This document shows, piece after piece, positions 60,695-61,808 of a stretch of 61,808 bases of DNA. Location of the stretch: NCBI RefSeq assembly GCF_016482785.1, contig NZ_JAEMXM010000028.1:1-61808 (forward strand). The letters are read 5' to 3'. Every line of letters begins with the position of its first letter. Position 1 is the first letter of the stretch. A model generated the notes under the pieces. That model did no database searches and had not been told where the DNA came from. It worked only from the letters and a program-made list of their open reading frames with translations. The stretch comes from Paenibacillus alkalitolerans. Lineage in GTDB: Bacteria > Bacillota > Bacilli > Paenibacillales > YIM-B00363. Position numbers and translations under genes: made by a program.

Positions 60695-61633
60695 TTACTT
60701 ACCGGGTATCGGATCGGCGGCGGATCGCAGCTGCTCCAATACGGCCGGCGACGGATCAAGCGAGTCGTCCTCGCCTTTCGGATTTTCCCGCCGGTACCAT
60801 TGCCAGAACACATAACAGAGGATCGAGCCGTACACAGCTTCCTGCATTAGCTTCATCAGCACGCCGCCGGTCTGCTGATCCTCAAGCGGGTCCATCCACT
60901 GAAGAGAACTCGGGCCGGAGAACATTTCGAGAATGGCGGCAGAGTTTTGCGGCAAGCAGTAGCCCATTGCTTTCGCCCAAAGCAGTGGATCCGTATACGT
61001 CGAGTACATCGCCGAACCGGAGAAGATGATCAATGCGCAGGCGGGCATCAACAAGACGCTGTTGGCGAAAATATAGCCCATCTTCTTAAAGCCTGCGAGC
61101 TGATCCATCGATTTCACCGGACAAATGATCGGGAACCACATGAGCAAGCCGGTGATCATCAGTACAATGTAAAACAGCGTATGAATCGCGTAGTTCGTCA
61201 TCACATAATCGTGAACGGCAGGTATGTGATATAAGGAAAATGCGGCGTTAAACAGCAGCAGCGTAATGACCGGGTTAAGCAGGAACTTCATATTCCGGAA
61301 CAACGGCAGCCGGCCGATCGGCTGCAGCAGCCAGCCGGGCGTGCCCGCAAGCAGCATGGGAACCGCGATAATGTAGGCGAACGCCATGCTGAGCATATGG
61401 AATGTGAACATCAAGTGGCCCAGCAAATCAATCGGACTGCCGAAAGCGGCATAAAGAAAGAAGAGCCCGGACAGAAACCAAAATTTCTGATAACCGGTCA
61501 CCGGCTCCGAATCGCGGAAACGGAACCGTCCGGGCCCGGTAACATAAAGATACAACCCTGCGACCGCGCCGAAAAGCAAGATCATCTCCGGACTCCACAT
61601 CGCGGCAAAACCAAAGCCGTTCAAGCCGAACAT
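60695..61633 (-). CDS. ctaG: cytochrome c oxidase assembly factor CtaG
   Basis: 312 residues with seven membrane helices and the CtaG core: FLSGLFFLYAAFGSPIDLLG, HLMFTFHMLSMAFAYIIAVP, AGTPGWLLQPIGRLPLFRNM, FSLYHIPAVHDYVMTNYAIH, GLLMWFPIICPVKSMDQLAG and ENPK-type tail. Conserved His in several helices would bind copper for caa3 oxidase assembly. AAAGGAGG precedes the ATG, and a 43-bp tandem duplication covers the region just before it. No cta oxidase gene is in the window. Confidence 0.94.
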   Translation of the reverse strand: MFGLNGFGFAAMWSPEMILLFGAVAGLYLYVTGPGRFRFRDSEPVTGYQKFWFLSGLFFLYAAFGSPIDLLGHLMFTFHMLSMAFAYIIAVPMLLAGTPGWLLQPIGRLPLFRNMKFLLNPVITLLLFNAAFSLYHIPAVHDYVMTNYAIHTLFYIVLMITGLLMWFPIICPVKSMDQLAGFKKMGYIFANSVLLMPACALIIFSGSAMYSTYTDPLLWAKAMGYCLPQNSAAILEMFSGPSSLQWMDPLEDQQTGGVLMKLMQEAVYGSILCYVFWQWYRRENPKGEDDSLDPSPAVLEQLRSAADPIPGK

Positions 61634-61648
61634 AACGCAACCTCCTTT

Positions 61649-61734
61649 GCATATATATCTTAATTTGCGGACAACCTGCGGTTGCCTACTTGCATATATA
61701 TCTTAATTTGCGGACAACCTGCGGTTGCCTACTT
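61649..61734. repeat. perfect 43-bp tandem direct repeat upstream of ctaG
   Basis: The unit starting tgcatatatatcttaatttg occurs at 61649-61691 and 61692-61734 without a mismatch. It includes the inverted pair caacctgcggttg. It begins directly upstream of the ctaG ribosome site, so it duplicates leader or promoter DNA. The last 74 bases of the window hold nothing I recognise. Confidence 0.95.
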
Positions 61735-61808
61735 CGTTAAAAGGAAAAGGGGCGCAAACCGTCGACGACGCCTGCCACCCCAACAAATGTACGTTAAATC
61801 GCTACCGT

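Overview
The window comes from a spore-forming Firmicute of the order Bacillales, most likely Paenibacillaceae or a close relative (inference from gene content; nothing here fixes the genus). Supporting evidence: a gerP spore-coat operon, three tiny YjcZ-type sporulation proteins, SpoVIF, a sporulenol/squalene-hopene cyclase, DUF2515 and DUF2512 proteins, CtaG, a T-box ahead of a chorismate mutase-DAHP synthase fusion, and strong GGAGG ribosome sites. I saw no rRNA, tRNA or CRISPR array. Most genes are on the minus strand.

Layout. 0.2-0.5 kb: a 73-bp tandem repeat. 0.6-5.3 kb: gerPABCDE, an Hsp20-like spore protein, a DUF1259 protein and a decayed set of small spore-type genes. 5.9-12 kb: a RiPP locus of the heterocycloanthracin/sonorensin type: SagB-like dehydrogenase, fused leader-binding/YcaO cyclodehydratase, ThiF-like maturation protein, and a precursor whose core is about 120 residues of His-Cys-His-Ala repeats with 26 Cys. 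12.3-14.8 kb: a sulfite-oxidase-like molybdoenzyme, a pyruvate oxidase fragment and a cation-diffusion facilitator. 15-27.5 kb: a copper island with two copA-copZ pairs (one behind a CsoR-like operator), a two-component system, Met-rich and SHOCT small proteins, and broken copper genes.

27.6-34.8 kb is accessory and decayed: partial copies of the DUF2515 gene and aroF whose intact versions lie at 47-50.7 kb, a truncated solute-binding protein, an S8 protease and three YjcZ-type genes with CATAnnnTA (sigma-K-like) -10 elements at a fixed distance from the start. 35-40.7 kb: a PAS/HTH sensor, Gly-rich coat-like proteins, a GMC-type gluconate-dehydrogenase-like operon and a LysM protein. 40.7-44.5 kb: a redox group (ccdA remnant, thioredoxin lipoprotein with an in-frame amber codon, membrane proteins, a Crp/Fnr regulator and a glutaredoxin-like protein) sharing TGTAA-N6-TTACA palindromes. 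45-51.5 kb: sqhC, DUF2515, a CBO0543-type protein and T-box-controlled aroF. 51.7-61.8 kb: a MocR regulator, nitroreductase, methyltransferase, AbrB/PIN toxin-antitoxin pair, NatAB-like ABC exporter and ctaG behind a perfect 43-bp tandem repeat.

The candidate novel system is the RiPP locus: a complete azol(in)e-forming machinery acting on a His-Cys repeat polypeptide, next to a copper/zinc homeostasis island. Many genes carry frameshifts or stops, which means either genome decay or sequence errors.
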